NCBI GenBank assembly: GCA_036505615.1
Contig: DASXTB010000251.1
Span: 1 to 5,775, forward strand
From: DASXTB01 sp036505615
Lineage (GTDB): Bacteria; Acidobacteriota; UBA6911; JACQSX01
Direction: 5' to 3'
DNA length: 5,775 nt
This document shows, in pieces, positions 4,310 to 5,775 of this stretch (the stretch's first letter is position 1; each line of letters starts with the position of its first letter). The notes below the pieces were generated by a model, which had not been told where the DNA came from, did not search any database, and was given only the letters and a program-made list of their open reading frames with translations. The position numbers were made by a program, and so were the translations under genes.

Positions 4310-5775
4310 TCAGTTTCCGACTGGAAACCCTGCCGCTGCAATACCCTGCATGGACGGCACTCTCACGGACTGCCGTACCGGAACCAACCCCCTGATCTGT
4401 ATGTTGCCTCCCTGGAGTGTCTGCAGGCCGGAGTCGTAACCATTGCCCAGCAGGATCCGGTATTTGTCGGTACCGATTCCGGGTTCACCGTTGTCCTCAA
4501 CATGAATTTTGAAGAGAAACGATCCGTCGTCGTTGATGCTTGCGTGCCCGTAAATATCGGCCTTGGTCTGGTCGGCGCTGATGACAACCACAAGTAAGTC
4601 GAGGGACCGGACACGCATGAATTGTGCTGGTCCATTATCGGTGTAATGGAGATTGCCGTGAAGAAATCTATCGGCTGAAGTAATCGCATTACCGGCGGCA
4701 TTTGCTGAGTCACCATTTTGCGCCACCATGACTACACCCATTTCAACATTGCCGCCCGTGCTTACCGGCAGCACCCAAGTCTTTGTAGCTGTATCGAATG
4801 GCTCACCGGCGTCCTGCATTCCGTTCTTGTTCAGATCGGCAAAGGCCTTGATGTTGTCCTGGCCGGGCAGTTCGGGGCCCATATAGCAGAACTGAGCTTG
4901 TCCGCTGGCGTTCGTTGTAACAGTACCGCCTGTATTTACCGAACCCGTCACCGAAAAAACAACAGATACGTTAGGCATCGGGTTGCCAAGAGCATCTTTG
5001 AGTGTCGCTGTAACGCAATGCTGTTGACCCACGGGGTCTGTCGCCGTTTTTGGCGTGAGCTTAAGCGTAGGCGGCGGAGCGCCGGCAACGTAGGTTTTGC
5101 TCGCCGTGCTGGATGGTTCGCCACTGTCTTGGATGCCGTTCTTGTTAGTATCGGCAAAGGCTTTGATGGTATCCACCCCCGCCTTTGTCCCCGTGTAGCA
5201 AAAGGTAGCCTGTCCATTGGCGTCTGTTATTCTGGAACCGCCGGCGCTGTTTGCCCCATTGATCGAGAAGACCACCGTGATGAGTGGAGTGGGATTGCCG
5301 AAAGCATCTTTCACCGTGGCTGTGACACAATGCTGTTGGCCGGTGATATTGGTTGCCGTTGCCGGCGCGAGGGTAAGAGTTGCCGGCGCTGCCGCAACAT
5401 AGGTCTTGCTCGCCGTGCCGGAGGGCTCATTGCCGTTCTGTTTGCCGTTACCGTTTGTGTCAGCAAAGGCGTTGATCGTGTCGATACCTGCCTTGGTACC
5501 CGTGTAGCAGAAGATGGCCTGTCCATTGGCATCGGTGGTCTTGGAACCGCTAGCGCTGTTTGCGCCGGTCACAGAGAAGATTACGGTGATGTTTGGCGTG
5601 GCATTGCCGAAGGAATCTTTCACGGTCGCTGTAACACAGTGCTGCTGGCCGGCCGTATTTGTCGCCGTCGCCGGAGTGAGCACAAGTGTAGCCGGAGCGC
5701 CCGCTACGTAGGTCTTGCTTGCAGTTCCTGCCGGCTCGCCGCTGTCTCGCGTCCCGTTCTTGTTTGTATCCGCAA
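4310..5775 (-). CDS. Large secreted bacterial Ig-like (Big_1-type) repeat protein, C-terminal part (5' end outside window)
   Basis: The frame is open through the right edge and ends at TGA 4312-4310, giving 487 visible C-terminal residues. The GTG at 5683 lies mid-repeat (APATLVL) and is not a start. The visible protein has a repeat tail (1-27), three Ig-like repeats (28-130, 131-233, 235-339) and a distinct C-terminal domain (340-487). Each repeat begins with a T/A-rich strand, then GQQHCVTATxKD, FGN or LGN, VxFS and GQAxFCY, which is the pattern of invasin/intimin-type Big_1 domains. Conserved Cys 19 and Cys 62 could form a disulfide in each, as expected for an exported protein. Each ends in an EF-hand-like loop such as DTNKNGIQDSGE. 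The C-terminal domain ends EDNGEPGIGTDKY...GGNIQIRG and resembles the post-COAP-1 type domain. No LPXTG, PEP-CTERM or membrane anchor is present. An adhesin or extracellular matrix role is inferred. The signal peptide would lie outside the window. Confidence 0.88.
   Translation of the reverse strand, partial: ADTNKNGTRDSGEPAGTASKTYVAGAPATLVLTPATATNTAGQQHCVTATVKDSFGNATPNITVIFSVTGANSASGSKTTDANGQAIFCYTGTKAGIDTINAFADTNGNGKQNGNEPSGTASKTYVAAAPATLTLAPATATNITGQQHCVTATVKDAFGNPTPLITVVFSINGANSAGGSRITDANGQATFCYTGTKAGVDTIKAFADTNKNGIQDSGEPSSTASKTYVAGAPPPTLKLTPKTATDPVGQQHCVTATLKDALGNPMPNVSVVFSVTGSVNTGGTVTTNASGQAQFCYMGPELPGQDNIKAFADLNKNGMQDAGEPFDTATKTWVLPVSTGGNVEMGVVMVAQNGDSANAAGNAITSADRFLHGNLHYTDNGPAQFMRVRSLDLLVVVISADQTKADIYGHASINDDGSFLFKIHVEDNGEPGIGTDKYRILLGNGYDSGLQTLQGGNIQIRGLVPVRQSVRVPSMQGIAAAGFPVGN
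4757..5071 (-). repeat. Ig-like repeat 3 (most divergent, 105 residues)
   Basis: This is the last repeat before the C-terminal domain. It keeps GQQHCVTAT, FCY and the calcium-type loop DLNKNGMQDAGE, but has one extra residue after FCY and a changed exit, TKTWVLP instead of SKTYVAG. It is preceded by one extra proline codon (5072-5074). Higher divergence in the terminal copy is usual for arrays that expand internally. Confidence 0.85.
5075..5383 (-). repeat. Ig-like repeat 2 (103 residues)
   Basis: By hand count, about 80 of 103 residues are identical to the preceding repeat, with no gap. It carries the cysteine pair (QQHC and FCY) and the loop DTNKNGIQDSGE. DNA similarity to the neighbouring copy is also high, which suggests duplication within the gene. 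Confidence 0.88.
5384..5692 (-). repeat. Ig-like repeat 1 (103 residues)
   Basis: This is the first complete repeat in the window. It has the same cysteine spacing as repeat 2. Its loop is DTNGNGKQNGNE, where Asn replaces the Asp found at position 9 in the other copies, so calcium binding may be weaker here. Confidence 0.88.
5693..5775 (-). repeat. Tail of a further Ig-like repeat cut by the window edge
   Basis: The 27 visible residues cover the loop DTNKNGTRDSGE and the exit TASKTYVAGAP, matching repeats 1 and 2. The array therefore continues to the right, and the total repeat number is unknown. Confidence 0.85.

Noticed and set aside
4310..5683. GTG at 5683 as the start of the Ig-like repeat protein
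   Set aside because: The codon lies in the middle of the first complete repeat, and the frame continues upstream with a recognisable repeat tail to the window edge.
5217..5711. Two similar + strand open frames antisense to the Ig-like repeats
   Set aside because: They resemble each other only because they read the opposite strand of duplicated repeats. They are mirror artefacts of the repeat array.

Overview
This window reads as chromosomal DNA from a free-living bacterium with moderately high GC. The phylum cannot be fixed from the sequence. A surface-polysaccharide glycosyltransferase pair next to a repeat-rich secreted protein and long, degenerate intergenic repeats would suit a soil or sediment lineage such as Acidobacteriota, but that is only a guess. 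Most of the window is ordinary, and I see no defence island, CRISPR array, RNA gene or mobile element.

Left part, + strand (1-1540): the C-terminal end of one family-2 glycosyltransferase (GT2), a 235-base spacer, and a complete second GT2 gene of 323 residues. The spacer is unusual. It holds a degenerate 6-base tandem repeat, a partial copy of the same motif in inverted orientation, and a degenerate 7-base tandem repeat that runs into the start codon of the second GT2 gene. The two enzymes probably belong to a surface glycan cluster that extends to the left.

Middle, - strand (4083 down to 1554): mtnA (methylthioribose-1-phosphate isomerase, methionine salvage), tsaD (tRNA t6A synthesis) and an unrecognised 79-residue protein. 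All three are co-directional. The tsaD to small-gene spacing is 16 bases and contains a perfect AGGAGG, so those two are almost certainly co-transcribed. The mtnA to tsaD gap is 171 bases and contains a GC-rich hairpin with a G8 tract. This unit converges on the glycosyltransferase gene, with 13 bases between the two stop codons.

Right part, - strand (5775 down to 4310): the C-terminal 487 residues of a large, probably secreted protein whose N-terminus lies beyond the right edge. It has three complete repeats and one partial bacterial Ig-like repeat of about 103 residues. Each complete repeat carries a conserved cysteine pair and ends in a 12-residue loop with the spacing of an EF-hand calcium site. 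A different C-terminal domain, ending in GGNIQIRG, follows. A 226-base spacer with no convincing gene separates it from mtnA.
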